Below are positions 1 through 14,065 of a DNA stretch of 64,000 nt, in pieces. The notes below the pieces were generated by a model. That model was not told where the DNA came from. It did no database searches and saw only the letters and a list, made by a program, of their open reading frames with translations. The position numbers were made by a program, and so were the translations under genes. The stretch spans positions 19,362,450 to 19,426,449 of the forward strand of contig NC_134029.1 of the NCBI RefSeq assembly GCF_964204645.1, given 5' to 3'. The stretch comes from Tubulanus polymorphus. Taxonomy: Eukaryota; Nemertea; Palaeonemertea; Tubulaniformes; Tubulanidae. The first letter of the stretch is position 1. Every line of letters starts with the position of its first letter.

Positions 1-2067
1 ATCATAACTTTTGAATTTCGGGCCTCCGTGTGGCCCTTATTCTCATACTGTATGTTTGTGTGTGTCTGACTTTCAGCTACAGCTTCGTTAATAGTGGGTC
101 GATCTTGTTGAAATTTGGGTTAAAAACATTTTAGGATGGGGGTCTAGACCTAGCGACAGAAATAGCCACTATATCTGAAAAACGAGGTCGAAATTCAAAA
201 GGTTGTTTTGCCAAAATTTAGCTTTTGGCCTTAGATACAACATATCCGAAACAATGGGAACTAACGCGTGGTAATTTCAGAGTTCGGATTCGAGCCTGAG
301 AACCGTTGTCACCTACGGCTTGTCTCTTTCAATATTTAAGCCGCAGTGAATTGCGTTAAGCATCATTTTCGTGTTCGATCGAGTCGTGTCCGATTTTATG
401 ATTTCGGTAAATAACATATTGCGAGCATTATCGAGTGCGCGTGCGCATCGCTGAACCTTTCGTCTTACGAGTTGCAGCTCCGTACACCTCGAGCCATGTT
501 TATCGGGTAGGCCATCGATTTTACAAAATGGAGGTATTTTTTTTCGAACTCGCGATCCGCCGTTGCGATACCCGATGCTTTTTACAATAAAGATAGATAG
601 TTGATATAGCGTGCGCGCGTACTGTTCTCGAATAACCGCGCTTGGTTTACAGACGAGTAATATCACGGAACGTGTGCTATAGCTAGTTAGGTTACTCGCT
701 TTGTTTCTTGTTGGTCATAAGTTCACGGTTCGAAATAAATTCGTTTAGTTTCGAAATAAATCAGAACCGGCTATATTTTATCTATTGTATTAAACAAGGT
801 CAGATACGCTATAGAAAAAAACATGATATTTTAGGTAAATGTCGTATCATTGAATAGGTAATGTTTGAGTATCGCAATCGGTTGAGGGATGAAAAATATG
901 AAAATGAATATAGTTTTGATGTGCATTCAGATTTTTGAACTCTATCGATTGTTTGCGCTTTACTTGTTTCTCTTAGTTATAGTACCTTATATAGTTGTTA
1001 CGCTACACCAATGAAAGCGCTACAAAATGCTGAATACATTCGGGAAAAAAGCTTAGGAATATTTCCGCTTGCAAATGTTTAATTATTATTATTATTATTA
1101 TTATAATTATTATTATCTTTATTGCTCCATTTTTTACAAAATTTCGAGCACAGAAAAGAAAATACATTATTGTCACATGCATACATACATATATACAAAT
1201 TACAATTTTAGGGTTCCGGTTTAAATTCGTAGTTTACTACTTAGAGTTGATAAAGCTCGTTTAGTTTCTTCAGAAAAATAGATAAATTACGCAGCACAGT
1301 CATGTCTTTTGAACTAAATAGCTGCGAGAATTTATGAAGATTTGGGTTTTCATAAAATATGCTAATATATATAGTTTACGGAGGTCTTCAAGGAAACTAT
1401 ACACTCCAAAAGAACATGATACTCGTCACTGATTTTGTTTCGGTTAACAGAGAACCTGCGTAAAGACTTTCGTGAAAGCTCGGGGTCCTCGGCACTGACA
1501 TGAAATAATCAGAACTCGATCGATCTGATACAGCCACTTTCGTCAAAATTTCATGCGGAATCGCATGCCTTGTTTGATTTGTTTTGGGCGGCAGCTTTCG
1601 CTTACAAGTCTTTGATGTATTTGAATTCATTGAGATACGTATCTAGAAATAGCTTCGAGATACACGAAAGTTCGTTCAATTCTATCGTTTCATATCGCGT
1701 GTATTTGTTGGTTCTAATTTCATAGCTCATGGTTTCTTGGTGAAATTTCTGACTCGTTTGAATGTTCAAAAAATGTTCTTGAATGTAAGAAGTATTAAAC
1801 ATACTTATTATGAGCCTTTGATTTCGTATCAAGGAAAGGAGAGGGCTTGGAACAAATATACCCAGAGCAGCTGACATAATCTTTATGTTTCAAATAATAA
1901 TGATAATAGTGATAATAATAGTCATCATAATTCATTGGTTTTCATAGCGCTTTACATGAAAAGGATAATAATAGTCATACAATTGTTGAAATACCTTTGA
2001 AATACAGGGATCAAATGGTAAGAGACATTATAATGATGCTAAAAGCTTTCCTAAAATAATATGTCTT
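1..2067. other. Intergenic, no supported gene
   Basis: I see no exon set here with coherent splice sites. A stop-bounded open frame on the minus strand (313-666) begins without an ATG and shows no recognisable domain. The first 150 bases read like a degenerate dispersed repeat, but no ends can be defined. Confidence 0.5.
1081..1116. repeat. ATT trinucleotide microsatellite
   Basis: A run of ATT/AAT units with one interruption in an A+T-rich spacer. It is simple sequence, with no sign of a larger element around it. Confidence 0.9.
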
Positions 2068-2355
2068 AGATGCGAGCGTCGTGGGCGAGTGGTTTGAGCG
2101 TTCGACTGTAGGAAGCCAGGTCGTGGGTTCGAACCCTCGTACTGTACACCGTAGTGTCCTCGGGCAAGACACTTATCCTCATTGCCTCTTTCCACCCAGG
2201 ATTAAATGGCTACCTGGTCTGATAGAAGACTCCTGAGCGCCTAGTAGTTGCTCGGATGTAACTTCTCCCCAAGGAGAGATGACTGATGCATGAATAGAGT
2301 TATAGGCTGGGGGTAATAAAAAATACATAAGTTTTGAGCGCATTTGAACAGACTC
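2068..2355 (+). mobile_element. tRNA-derived SINE
   Basis: The left end is tRNA-like. An A-box-like segment around 2090-2100 is followed by a near-consensus B box, GGGTTCGAACCCT, at 2125-2137, so RNA polymerase III promoter elements are visible. The body continues with a GGGCAAGACACTTATCC motif near 2164, which I associate with tRNA-derived SINEs of marine invertebrates. It ends in an A-rich stretch with a TTTGAGCGC motif near 2333. No target-site duplication could be fixed. Seen: B box, body motif, A-rich tail. Inferred: SINE identity. Confidence 0.65.
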
Positions 2356-3067
2356 TAGTTTGGATAAATGACGATTATTATCATCAATTATGATTAAGAT
2401 TTCATTTGAAAGCATCCAAAAGAATTCATTTCGAACCCGTAGTTCATTGGATCATTCACTATCGAATAGCCGTCCTTAATTGATATAACGTTATATACAT
2501 GCGACTTCAGCGAAACGTAACGCCATCAAGATTCTCAGCGCGATACTCGCTCGAGCACGATATTGCTTCCGTTACGTTTGCATTGGATCAATTCATTTTC
2601 GTGCCTTAGTGGCCGAAAATTGGAAGAGTAAACTCTTAATGCGTCATCCGGGAACTCTTTATCGTATTATCTGTTTGCTGGCACGACAGTTCGGTCTGTA
2701 AACACTGCCTTCATAAATCTTCGAACAACGCCGTCGACCCGGACGAGCACGATGATATCTGAGAGACGTTCTCCTCTCGACCTGTGGCCTGACTCTCGTA
2801 TCGTATATAGCTTATTCAGAGAAAATCACGCACAAAGTTACGTCCTAATTGCCGCGAAGAATTACGAGATTTGCGAAATTGTCATCGGTATTTTGTCTCG
2901 CAGCTTGAGGCTGAATATGAGTTTATTCCCTCAGAATTATTCGCACTCACCAGGTTGAGATGCAACCAAACCAGACTATAGCCATTATTATGTTTATTTC
3001 TGACTGAAAATTCAGCTCGGGAATTTTTTCATAACGATTCACAACATCAAGTCAATACCTCACCATT

Positions 3068-3148
3068 AAGGGACGCCGTGTCTAAAATTCTTCTAAGGGA
3101 CACCGTATCTAAGATTCATCTAAGGAACATTGTATCTAAGATTTTTTT
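3068..3148 (+). repeat. 27-bp tandem repeat, three copies
   Basis: Three head-to-tail 27-bp units start at 3068, 3095 and 3122, each beginning AAGGRAC and sharing a GTRTCTAARATT core. The unit is a multiple of three, so one frame stays open, but the flanks show no coding signal. Confidence 0.75.
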
Positions 3149-3654
3149 CGAGATTCTTATCAAAACTGCATTCAGTTCATCTTTTTTTCATTATAACAAT
3201 CCTATGATCATTCTAAGACATCTCAGAAAAATGCATCCTCCTATAACTTCCCCAAAAAAGCCGCCAAAGATCAAAGCAAATTTATACATCGATTTTGTGG
3301 TTGTGTTTTTCAGACTCAGCTAAATTTCAGCTTATTGAACCAACGAGAAGGGAGTACCCACGGAAATTCATCAACATTTGACATAAGGCCGCAGACAAAT
3401 CGAATATTGCATCAACGGAATTCATCATGGACGAAAATTGAAACTTTACGATTACCGAGATTTGGGGTAAGTTTGAAATGAAAAAAGAAAATGTCGGAAT
3501 CGAGCAAAACTGACTATGATACACTGTACATATTGGCTTGTCGTTTAGAAGAACTTTATTCGGTGAAGGTTTCCTGTTCGTTGCCATTTTCATCTTTTCG
3601 TAAAAGTATATTTTGAGAAGAATCTACAAAAAAGACGGACAATATACGATCTTA

Positions 3655-3985
3655 AATCCTCCATTGAGATATTTCCAAATCTAGATGTATAAAATTAGCC
3701 AGCCAACAAAAATAAATCTCCACAAATCACTTGCCGGTTCGGACTGGTTGGAAGATTGTTTTTATCACGATCCTGGACCGAAATTTCCAATTATGTCCTT
3801 GTATATTTAAACAAAAAAAATATGTTAACTCGACAAACCTTTCATCCAAATCTGTACCTAGATTTTCGAATTAGAAGTCAAATCCCGTTTCGTTACCAGC
3901 AGCAGTTGTGGTGCGTTTTAAGGGCGATTCAAAATAAGTACAAACTAATTAAAATCAATCAATTGAATAAATCAAAGAGAAAATA
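3655..3985 (+). repeat. Dispersed repeat family, copy 1
   Basis: Roughly 330 bp shared, with many substitutions, with 4430-4735 in direct orientation and with 4887-5080 in inverted orientation. Common landmarks are CACTTGCCGGTTC, TTTCCAATTATG and a CCCGTTTCG motif near the right end, followed by an A-rich tail. No TIRs or reading frame define it. A short non-autonomous element is the simplest reading. Confidence 0.6.
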
Positions 3986-4429
3986 ATCTTCCCTGTTTCA
4001 AGAGGCTACAAAGAAGAGCCAACCATACTCGGTGATAGAGATGCACTGCAGCGCCGCAAGCACGCGAAGCCACTTGAATAGACCTCCTCTCCTTTTGCCG
4101 AAAGATTTTCTTCAAAGAACCTCTTATACCTAGTGACTGAAATACACGTATAACGCATCATTCTTAGCGGATGCCGCCAAAAGAACGTTAATGCAGCCAA
4201 TTTGAAATATGTGAAATGTCGTTATAGCATCGTCGACTGTGTCAATTTATAACGTTGTAACCGGAGAGCAACACTATACAACAACCTGAGATCGGCAATT
4301 CTTGGGCCCTTTGATGCGTCATGCCGCTGCTAAAATCGTGTTATCTGGCGCCTCAAATTCGCTAAAAGCTCGAAGATCACGACCAAAAAATATAAAAATT
4401 GACAAAATGATCTTCAACCTTGTAATATA

Positions 4430-4735
4430 GCTATATTTCCAGAATCTCGATGTATTAAATTAGGCAGCCAGAAAAATTCATCCCAATCAGTCGCTTGCCG
4501 GTTCAGACTGAATGGAAGATTGTTTGGATGAACCGGAACCGAATTTCCAATTATGTATTCGATTTAAAAATATTCTGTTAACTCGACCGCCGATCACACA
4601 TCTTTATCTGTACTTGGATTTCCGATTTCAAAATCAAACCCCCTGTTTCGCTCCCGGCAGGTGTGGTGGGTCTGTAAGGGACACTCAATCGAAAAATCAA
4701 ACAAAATTTACCAGCCAAATAAATAAATAATGGGG
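4430..4735 (+). repeat. Dispersed repeat family, copy 2
   Basis: Same order of landmarks as the copy at 3655 (CGCTTGCCGGTTC, TTTCCAATTATG, CCTGTTTCG, A-rich tail with repeated AAATA), about 770 bp downstream and in the same orientation. Confidence 0.6.
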
Positions 4736-4781
4736 ACAATCCCTATTTTAAGATAAAAAAAGCTCGGAGATCTTGTCTCGT

Positions 4782-5080
<299 letters not shown>

Positions 5081-5532
5081 TCGACCCTCGATTCTTCATC
5101 GCTCTTCCTCATTTTACAAACACTGATGCTAGTCTGAATACCAGTCGTTGTTACGGGTTCGCTATTACTTGTTTGGGGAACAACGGCTAGGTACTAGACT
5201 AACACTGATGCGATCTTCACACTCGTTATATATCTTGGTGGCGTGATGGTTAGCCGAGAATCTATCAATTTTGCTCGGAGAATCAAATATCATCTAAACT
5301 GCTAGTGTGGCGCTCTGTATTTTCAGGGACCAGTGAACCTAATCTAAAAACCGGCAAAATACATTCCGCATTTCTGTTGTCACGCAAACGCATCCAGTCA
5401 CATAGGGACATCGTCGGCAGTGCGTGTTGTAGACAGTGCTACCATGTGTGTAATGAAATCCTTTCAGTATTTGCTCAGAATCTTCGTGATGACGCCATAA
5501 AACACCACCCCAGGTGTCAATAACGTCCAATA

Positions 5533-8296
5533 ATGACAAGGTAAGTTACATGTCGCTAATCAATTCATCTGTTTCAATCTAGCAGGGATCAAATGTTCGT
5601 CGTAGAACCAGACGTTAACGACAGAGATAGCTCGGTTCGTGTATCGGCGCTCTGCCTAGCGAAGAAAGACGCAAAGAACAGGTATTCTATTTACCCAGAC
5701 GATCATCAGTCGGCCTTTGAAAAGAGGCACGAAATTCTCTAGTGAACTCTCTTTTGAAATTCCATCGAGGGGAGGAAGTGTCTCATGAGCTTCCTTGATT
5801 ATCGATGTATGGAAGCATAGCATATGCACTGAACGGCCTTTCGATAATATGCTCTGAAAATAAGTTAATTCCTATTCCTATACAGATTACTCGTTTTTTT
5901 TCCAACGAACTTTGAGAGACCTTCGGGAATAATTAGATACATATCTCGCTCCCGTAATTGTCTAAGTTATAAGCAAAGAAAAGTTGACGGTGCAGTTTAC
6001 ATCTCGGCACTAGAGAATCTGCACAGAGAATCAAATGGTGGTTGAGACACCAACACGACTTTCTACAGCTGGACTGATGATGAGCAAAATAGAAATTTGC
6101 GTATAGTGTATTTGTTATACATCGCCATGTAACTAAGTGATATTCGTTTTAACCAATTAGGAATTAATTGAGTTTTCTTCTGCCATAATTTGTAATTCAA
6201 TAAATTTATAGTATCTCGTTGTCACGAGGTCCGCTTTCCCCCAATACATACCTTGCATTTGAAAAACGATTGTATCTTTGTTACAAAAAAACGAAAGAAA
6301 TGTCTTTCTTGGCCCTTGTGTCTTTATTTTTGATCGCATTACTTGGTTTGTGTTGTCGATTTGTATTTCCTTCCCAGGGCATCCCGTTGGTTGGTACAGC
6401 CTTTAGGCTTGGGGATGTGCTTTCAATTATGTAGGACAAGTCGGCAAATTTACAATCATATAGATATTATATGTACATATTTTTGCTCGACTTTAGCTAA
6501 TAGCTTATCGAACTTATACCAGAAATTAGAATGACTTCTCATTGAAATACTTAAACGAAAAAAGTTCCTTCGAACCGCAACTATCAGAAAATGAACCTTC
6601 TTATTCCCGCCGTCTCCAGTTGACTGCCATCTGGTAGAATTTTTATGAAATTATGTATCCCATCAGATAAGTTAGTACAACTGTGATGAGTAATAAGTAA
6701 ATACAACTAGCCCACAATACTATATTGATGAATAAATTATTAATGTTATCATTATTAATAAAAACGCAATATAAATCTACGTTCTGTAGGTCTGTATTTA
6801 AGCGTCAAATAGGGAAATGTGTTTCCTAATAGCGGTTGAATGAATTGATCTAATCCTCTTTCGCCCATAATTACGGACATTGTTTTTCGCTGCATAAGCG
6901 CGCTAATGGCCGTGTGTACGAAAAAACCCGCGTGTGTGTGAGTTTATCAGGTTCGTGATTAATCCTACGGGCACACGCTAGGACAATCTCTTATTCATAA
7001 GTGTTGTTGCTTTTCTCATCTAGGAGTGATGATTACACGTTATTCAGACCGATATCTGGAGCGGCGATAACGCAGCTGAAGCTACACGCTAAATACAGGT
7101 GAATCCAGCCATCCAACGCGTTCGTCATCGCCGTCGTCGTGACAATCGTCTCCGCGTGTGATTATCTGTAAAAAGAGAACCGGCGAGTTTGTTTTTTTTT
7201 CTCTCTCGCTTCATCCCTGAAACGAACAGGATCCCTCGTGGCTGAACTGCACCGATTATAGATAGATGGACAGGCGCCTCGAAGGTAGAGATTTTCCCAT
7301 TCTTGTTATTTTGTTTTTTCGCCAATGCCCGTGTATAAACGCCTTCTTTGTTTGTCAACATCGCCTAAAGATTATCACGATAGATGACAAACCTCATCCA
7401 ACACTCAATCAACAAACAGAAAACTGACTTGAAAGTTTATCGACGTCTTAGAAAATATCTCATATATTGCTTAATTTTTTTTTTCATTTAATTTCATTTA
7501 TTGTTCACTAATAAAATTTGCACTGAACAATTACAAATACATCTCAAGTACAGAGATAAATGCTAAATATGATAAATGATTAATATTATCGACGATAAAT
7601 GATATAATGTAGATTATACAATAACGATCATTAAAGTCATTTTGAATTGAATTGCCCGGCAACCAGTCCAGCTTTTATATGTGACGTAGTGCACATCCTC
7701 TCACAAAAATGAAATCAGAGTTGTGAAATATATTTGATTACAAAATGAACCCCCACAATTGTAATTGTTATTTCGAAACGCTAATATAAGATCACAAAGA
7801 ACCCCTTAAAATAACGCATACTAGGTATCTATGTATATAGACATTATTGTTATGGTTTCTAGGCTAAAAAAATAAAATTCCAATACAAACTCAAGTGACT
7901 GTAGTGAACTGATATAAATCTCAGTATAGTTAACAAGTAATAGTTATCATGTAAGATATCATTACTATCGTAAAAGTCAGTATCATAAATTTGCTATAAT
8001 TGTCAATTTTGACCTTAGCAAAATAAGATATTACAAAATTCTCCTTGAATATGTGAATAAATGAAAGAATTGGTTTTGTTATGGCATCTTCCCGGTGATT
8101 CCGAATATTGGTTCCAAATACTAAATTCGCAAAATTCAACGCTGGAACATTGACGATGATGTTCTCTTTGAGAAAAAGCGTGTTTAGATAAAATATTCAT
8201 GCATATTTTGCATGTGCTTTATAAAAAGAAATAAACACGACGAAACTAATGCTTTTTCTTTGTTGTCTTAATTGCAGATTTCAGTACAAGAAGTGA
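5533..8296 (+). CDS. Small four-exon gene, 65-aa protein of unknown function
   Basis: I do not recognise this protein. Coding exons are 5533-5540, 5586-5681, 7024-7098 and 8278-8296. All three introns have GT-AG ends (first donor GTAAGT) and all are phase 2, so the frame carries from ATG at 5533 to TGA at 8294-8296. A TAA lies in frame just upstream of the ATG. The middle exons encode MFVVEPDVNDRDSSVRVSA and DDYTLFRPISGAAITQLKLH; the protein is basic at its end (YRFQYKK). No signal peptide or membrane segment is visible. The first coding exon holds only eight bases, so most of the first exon would be leader. Support is the consistent phase and codon quality; the risk is chance assembly of short exons, the terminal one above all. 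Confidence 0.5.
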
Positions 8297-11200
8297 AATG
8301 GAATTTCATGCCGAATGGGAGACACTAGTATTACCAACCCACACCCCGTTGATGTCTGTTTTGACGCGCATTTATCGTTTTCCTCGACTGACTGAAAAAA
8401 TAAACAGTTATATGTCACATCTACAAACGCGACCGTGTATCGTAGAAACAAGTGATAAATTTTCATCCGTGATGTGTTCAGAAATTGTGTAGATATCCGA
8501 TTTGCATAAAAGAAACTCTAAATTTTGTATATTTTACATTATATACGTAGGCCTATACATATAGCTATTCGAGATGCTACATTCGTCTTGCGAAACAGCG
8601 TGCTTTTCTATATACCTCAGATATATAATAATTGCTGTCTTTATTTCCTATCGCCTGGTATGAAATGAATGAATACATAATAGATGGTTTTGGCTATCGT
8701 TATTTTTTACAACTATCGACAATATCTCGAGTATCTCGCTTTAATCGTATGGAGATACGGGTCGGATAAGGTAGATGTAGACATACCGATACGCGATATC
8801 ATCGGCATTTCTTCTACGAGGATGCTTTGAGTAGAAAAAGAGACTGCATAAGCTTATAGAGATATTGTCTCGAGTTGCTGCTCAGCTTCCCCGTTAAAAA
8901 AATTGTAGCAACGGCTATCGTTTTGTGATATACTTTTGACCATGTGACTGCAAGTGTCGGTGTGGCAGCTACATAATTATATCTATATAGAAGTTTTCTA
9001 TCTTGAGCGCCAATTTGTGAGGCTCCTCCGCAAAAAATCCGACGATGAAATTAACGAATATTCGTATACACTTTTCGCAGCTTAAGTATGCAAACTGTTC
9101 TGCGTATAGATTTCAATCGTTCCTCGAGTTTTCGTTAAGCTCGAAAACGAATTTCCAGTAAAACGAGCGCATCGGCGGCGATTTCTTTTTAAAAAGAAGC
9201 ATTATTTTTGTATATTACTATACATATATATACATATATAAACTATCGGTGGTGATGCGCGGTACATCCTGATAATCTGTAAATTGTAAATAGCGTTTAC
9301 GAAATAATTAACAAGAACCTGACTATGATATGACCTCATTCGGCGAATGAGTCATTCATCTAGGCCTATAAACCGGCAAATATTAAAATCGGTTTTTATT
9401 TCACGAAAACTGTTGCAGATGTTTCATTCGATTTGGTTGGTCGTATATTTGAAGGGAAGGTGCGTTGACGCCCCTCAACGTATCTTTTTCAAACACTATT
9501 GCCTATATACGTATAACCGGTACGGCATAATTTATGCTGACGACGGTGGTCGTTTGGAATATCACACGGTTTTCGCGCATATACTTGTATGAAATCTGTA
9601 ACATTTTGAACTAAACGGGAAACAAGATACAATTGATTTATTATCGTAACCTGACTTCCAGTATTGTCAGACCTGCAGCGCGTGTGACGGACAGAAGGGC
9701 AGATGAAAAACCATCGACGTTGAAATTCTGTCTTGTTTAAATGTTTGTCCGGTCATTTCTGTTGATAGTTTGATGATAGATATTATTCCTTTCGGCGGTC
9801 TCACGTCCCAATCATAAGGGTATGACTCTGTTATGAAACGGGGGTTTATCTAACTGTTAATTACTAAACAGATACGGTCTACCAACCGGAATATTGTATT
9901 TGACAGATGATTATGGAATTTACATTTTGACTATTAAACTATGTAAAACCTCTATTTCATAACATTTCCACGTTCACAGTTAGATTTAGTTCGGGGTCGT
10001 TGAATCCCCGAAAACTCCAACAATTGCTTTCGTTCTAATACACGTCAGTCACGTCTTATGCGGAAGACTAAGAATTTAAACGCTTTGGATGTTGTCACTC
10101 GATTGAAATGCATGTAGGCCTATTACGGGAGCATAAAAATAGAGAAATTTTGTAAAGCACTAAACAATATATATATAATATGTGTACGTCGATGTAGCTT
10201 TAACAGTTGTCACTTTTGGAAAGTAACTTTTCTAGATGAATTGCCTATGGCAGTCCTAGGTGGTGCACACAAGGATCTTCATTGGTCTGAACTAAAATTC
10301 GTATGGGACCAAAAACTTTTCATGTCTTTGTAACACTTGCTCAAGTTAATTTTTATCCGTGTAAGTTGGGTTTATTAAGTGGATGGTTCCGTGTCGGTGC
10401 TGGCTTGTATAGCAACTAGATCTTGAATATTTGATGATGATGGTATATCTGCATTCTGAATTAATAGGATAGAGTTATAGCTTGCAAGTTGGATTATTGA
10501 ATTTCCGATGGGCAAAGACAGTGCAATTTGCACGGTGTAAATCCTGAGCGCTTTGACAAAAGCCAGGTGTAAGCTAAGGGCAATATTTTGGCTGTGCAAA
10601 AACATTTAGAACTGACGAAGAGAATGATTGAAAGCGAAACCCACGAATTAAGATATTACGTTTGAAATCACAATAGCCAGAGAGATGATGTAACATCAAC
10701 CACATTTCATAATCTTTAACTTAAGATAATGTTAGATTGTGGCCATTTCACTTTCTGTTCTTCCCAGTTTCTGGTGTTGAATTGTATCCGATATGATTCA
10801 AGTTATTTTCGATTGGTCCCGAAAGCCATCAAATGGCGATCGATATTGATGGAGATGATGTAAATACGGAAAGTTTTGTATAATACGGACTGATTATTTG
10901 ATATGATACATGTATTAAGGAACATTGAAATCGATAAGTGCCAAGTGTTTTTTTTTCGAAGGAATGTAGTTCGCTTCACAGTGTGATTCGCGAATATCGG
11001 TGTAGTCTCTCGCTTTGCGGTGATATTGTGATAGGTATAATTAATACATGTAGAATCGCGCGTATGTAACGATACTGTTCTGTTGCCATATTCTATTTCG
11101 ATTTCGGAAAAAAATGAAAAACTTCCGACAATTTCTTGTGGTATGCTATGCGTAGATACCACCACCTCTCTGACGGGAGCATCTCCGAATAAGCTTCGAA

Positions 11201-12733
11201 GTGCCAACCAATACTGGATTATTTTCCTGAATCTTAAGTCGTGTTCTGTTTTTATGCAATTTGTTTTTAAAGACTATCGTTTGGTTATGGATATATAATT
11301 CAAAAATATACTATTTCATTATATAGTATTGATAATTATGAATATCTTCGACTATTGTAATGTTTTTTGAACTTCATACTTCATAATAAAAGATCGTAAT
11401 GAATGTAATAAGCTATTCTGAAGAGCGTTTGCATTGTTTTCTCCGACTTTCAAGTCATTTATCTTATCTGACCGAACAGCAGTGCAGAGTGGAACTTCGT
11501 TATGATACGTACGTACAGCCACAGTATAAGAAACCAATAAATTCAAAACATCGTTTAGTTACTGTGACATAGAATCAATACACTAATGGAAACTAAACAA
11601 GCAATGAAATAAGGCATAACCTAATTACAGATGAAGAAAACTACGAAACTGGTGAAAGAATATAGATTTATATGCAAGTAAAATCTCTTAATATGTATAC
11701 GCCGAAAAACAAAGTTGAAAATATTAAGACGATGGAAAACATGATTTGATGAATTTATGAAGTAAAAAAAGAATCATATCGGTAACTTCAATATAGAGTC
11801 CATGGAAGTTTGTTGTAAGGGCCGTTCATCTAAACGTTCGTAGGAGCGGCCATTTTTAAATATCGGCGCTAATCGTCTGATCATGAGCTTCTTCATTTCA
11901 TGCATTTTGAGAGCATCTCCAACCCTCATGTTACCGCGCAGACGTTCAAAGTATAGGTACATCAAATGTTTTGAGAAAAAACCGTTGGAACTTGAACGGT
12001 GAAAGATCAATACGGACGACTCGCTTCAAAATTCAACCCAATTCACGAGGCTCTAATGTAATACGTGGCATATTCTGTTTAGGTTGGTTACGAATTTGTT
12101 GGTGGTAAGCTTTTATGATGGGCTTATACATGTACCAACACTATAGCTTATACGCGGGAATATGCAGGCAAAAAATGTATAGTCTGTTTGAAATGTCATC
12201 AAATTCCCAGTTTTCTTTGAGATTGGTTCTCCGTCCACGGTTTTCCCAATTGCGGTCATCCCCGATCGTGCTTTCACTGGGAACCTTAGTGTCAGTGGTG
12301 TCAATGGCAATCGCGACCCCTGGTTCACGCGAGCTCTTGGTACACGCAGTATACGAACCGGCCACTCACAGGACTTGGTGAAATCGTGCTAAGCACTATC
12401 GAGGGCTACAGGCTCATGAACACGGGCCAATAGTGACAGTTTTGCTCCCGAAAAGACAACTAAATGACATTCGTCTCGAAAACAATCGCCTCAAGTGCGT
12501 TCAAACAACAAAACGAATATGCGGCGTAATAGAGGCAGTCGTTTTTTTCTGGAAAACAAATAAATCGTTAACCTGTTTAACCCACCAAACTGAATAGAAC
12601 ATCTAATCAAATGATATTTTGTTTGGAGACCTGTTTATTTCTATATAATTCAATCTCGCCAATTTCGGAACCCACGATGGAAATATAATCAGGACGAGAC
12701 GAGCTGATACACAATATCCGTGTATGATGATAA
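8297..12733. other. Long spacer without a convincing gene
   Basis: The first part is probably 3' untranslated sequence of the small gene upstream (AATAAA near 8398). The rest is A+T-rich. Minus-strand open frames at 10375-10605, 10803-11207 and 11774-12010 have no assignable family. A fragment near 12083-12120 (TTGTTGGTGGTAAGCTTTT) recurs near 31998 and so is repeat-derived. Confidence 0.45.
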
Positions 12734-12840
12734 CGAGAGAAATCCCACAATAAATTCAGCCAAAAATGAAAAGTTCTATATAAAAATGATTATATTTCGA
12801 GCAACGTTTCGGCTTCGGCTTCGATGTGGGATTTCTCTCG
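12734..12840. repeat. Foldback repeat with CGAGAGAAATCCCACA arms
   Basis: A 16-bp arm CGAGAGAAATCCCACA at 12734-12749 is inverted perfectly at 12825-12840. The same arm sequence forms the perfect palindrome at 49355-49414, and the flank reading ACACAATATCCGTGTATGA is shared too, so this is a dispersed foldback family. Confidence 0.75.
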
Positions 12841-13107
12841 ATAATCAGGACCCTAATCAATATCGAATAGGACGTAAGTAGGCTTCCTGTGAGTAGACTC
12901 CGCTCGATAACTGCCGTTCAACTCGGATGTTTGTTGAAATAAGTCACACTATTTAATAAAAAAATACATAACATCTAACTCGGATATCACTCTCAAGTCC
13001 GTCACATTTTTACGGTCCAAAGAGATCCGACTTGAGACTATGTATAGTGCTTCTGCCAAAAACCGAAGGAACAGAAAAAAACTCCATCAAACTTTAAGTT
13101 ATGGATA

Positions 13108-13113
13108 TTTATT
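13108..13113 (-). promoter_or_regulatory. Possible poly(A) signal of coronin-7
   Basis: AATAAA on the minus strand, about 950 bp past the last coding exon found for coronin-7. It is a candidate only, because the terminal exon of that gene was not resolved. Confidence 0.3.
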
Positions 13114-13634
13114 ACTTTGTAAAATCAATATATAATATCTCAATATTCAATATGTTATAATATTAAAATCACGATACACCATATAATGACATAATCTATA
13201 AAATCTTGGATATCTGTTGTTTTTTTAATGATAAAAAGTCAATCGTTCCTTCCATCGCCGACGACATTCTGCGATCCTTCGGGCATACACAATTCCCCGT
13301 TAAATTCAGTCAGACTATATAAATAAAACAAAACGATACGAAGCACGATGAAAGGTTTGAACATGATATCTCGCTGATATGTCGACACCAATCGGTGAAC
13401 GGTGCCAATATTTCTAATAACCGCGCACTCGAGGCAGCTCCAGACGCTCCAGGCCGCGATGAATCATCTACGTATTTATTCGTAAATGTATCGGAAAAAA
13501 ATGTTTCCGAACAGCGCGTTCGAAAATAAATTCACCCAATCATGTATGGGGATTATCACGTCAACACGACGAGTAATATAAAGTCCGAAAAGTTTCCATT
13601 AATTAATTGATTCGATGTTTTGTCTATTACCTTA

Positions 13635-14011
13635 GGCCCTTCAAAGTTGATACCGGTACTTTGTTTCTCATGCAAACCAAAACATTTTTTGTTTATGAGC
13701 TTTTTTGAAATAAAAAGGTGGAAATAAACTCAAAAATAATATTTTCATATTTTCCAAGGAGAGATGAGGGCGGGAGGTCTTTTCTTTTTAAATCCAAAAA
13801 TTATTCACTGTATAATACTATTTGAGATGAGGGCGGAAGCAGAGACTTGATCCATAGAAGGTTAAGTGAACAGATCCAAGAAATGTTCATTTTGCTTATT
13901 CTAAAACATCTAAACTGCAAAACTTATTATTTCATTTCTATTTTGACTTTCGGGAGTGACGCGGGCGGCTTTGCGATTTGACGAGAAACAAGGTATCAAC
14001 TTTGAAGGGCC
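13635..14011. mobile_element. Terminal-inverted-repeat element (MITE-like)
   Basis: The left end, GGCCCTTCAAAGTTGATACC then TTGTTTCTC (13635-13669, with a six-base insertion), is inverted at 13983-14011, giving an element of about 377 bp with no coding capacity. The core GATACCTTGTTTCTC also occurs twice downstream of MTHFS (near 34020 and 34380), so the sequence is dispersed. It lies just past the last identified coronin-7 exon and may sit in its final intron. Confidence 0.65.
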
Positions 14012-14065
14012 AAATAGTCGTCTTCAGGAATACTGTTAGCGTTTCATCTATGGTTAAAAACTCAC

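Noticed and set aside
313-666. 117-codon minus-strand frame
   Set aside because: No ATG start, no domain, no splice partners; chance or an exon of something outside the window cannot be told apart.
8298-8492. 64-codon frame from an ATG at 8298
   Set aside because: It begins two bases after the stop of the small four-exon gene in a different frame and has no family; it is better read as 3' untranslated sequence.
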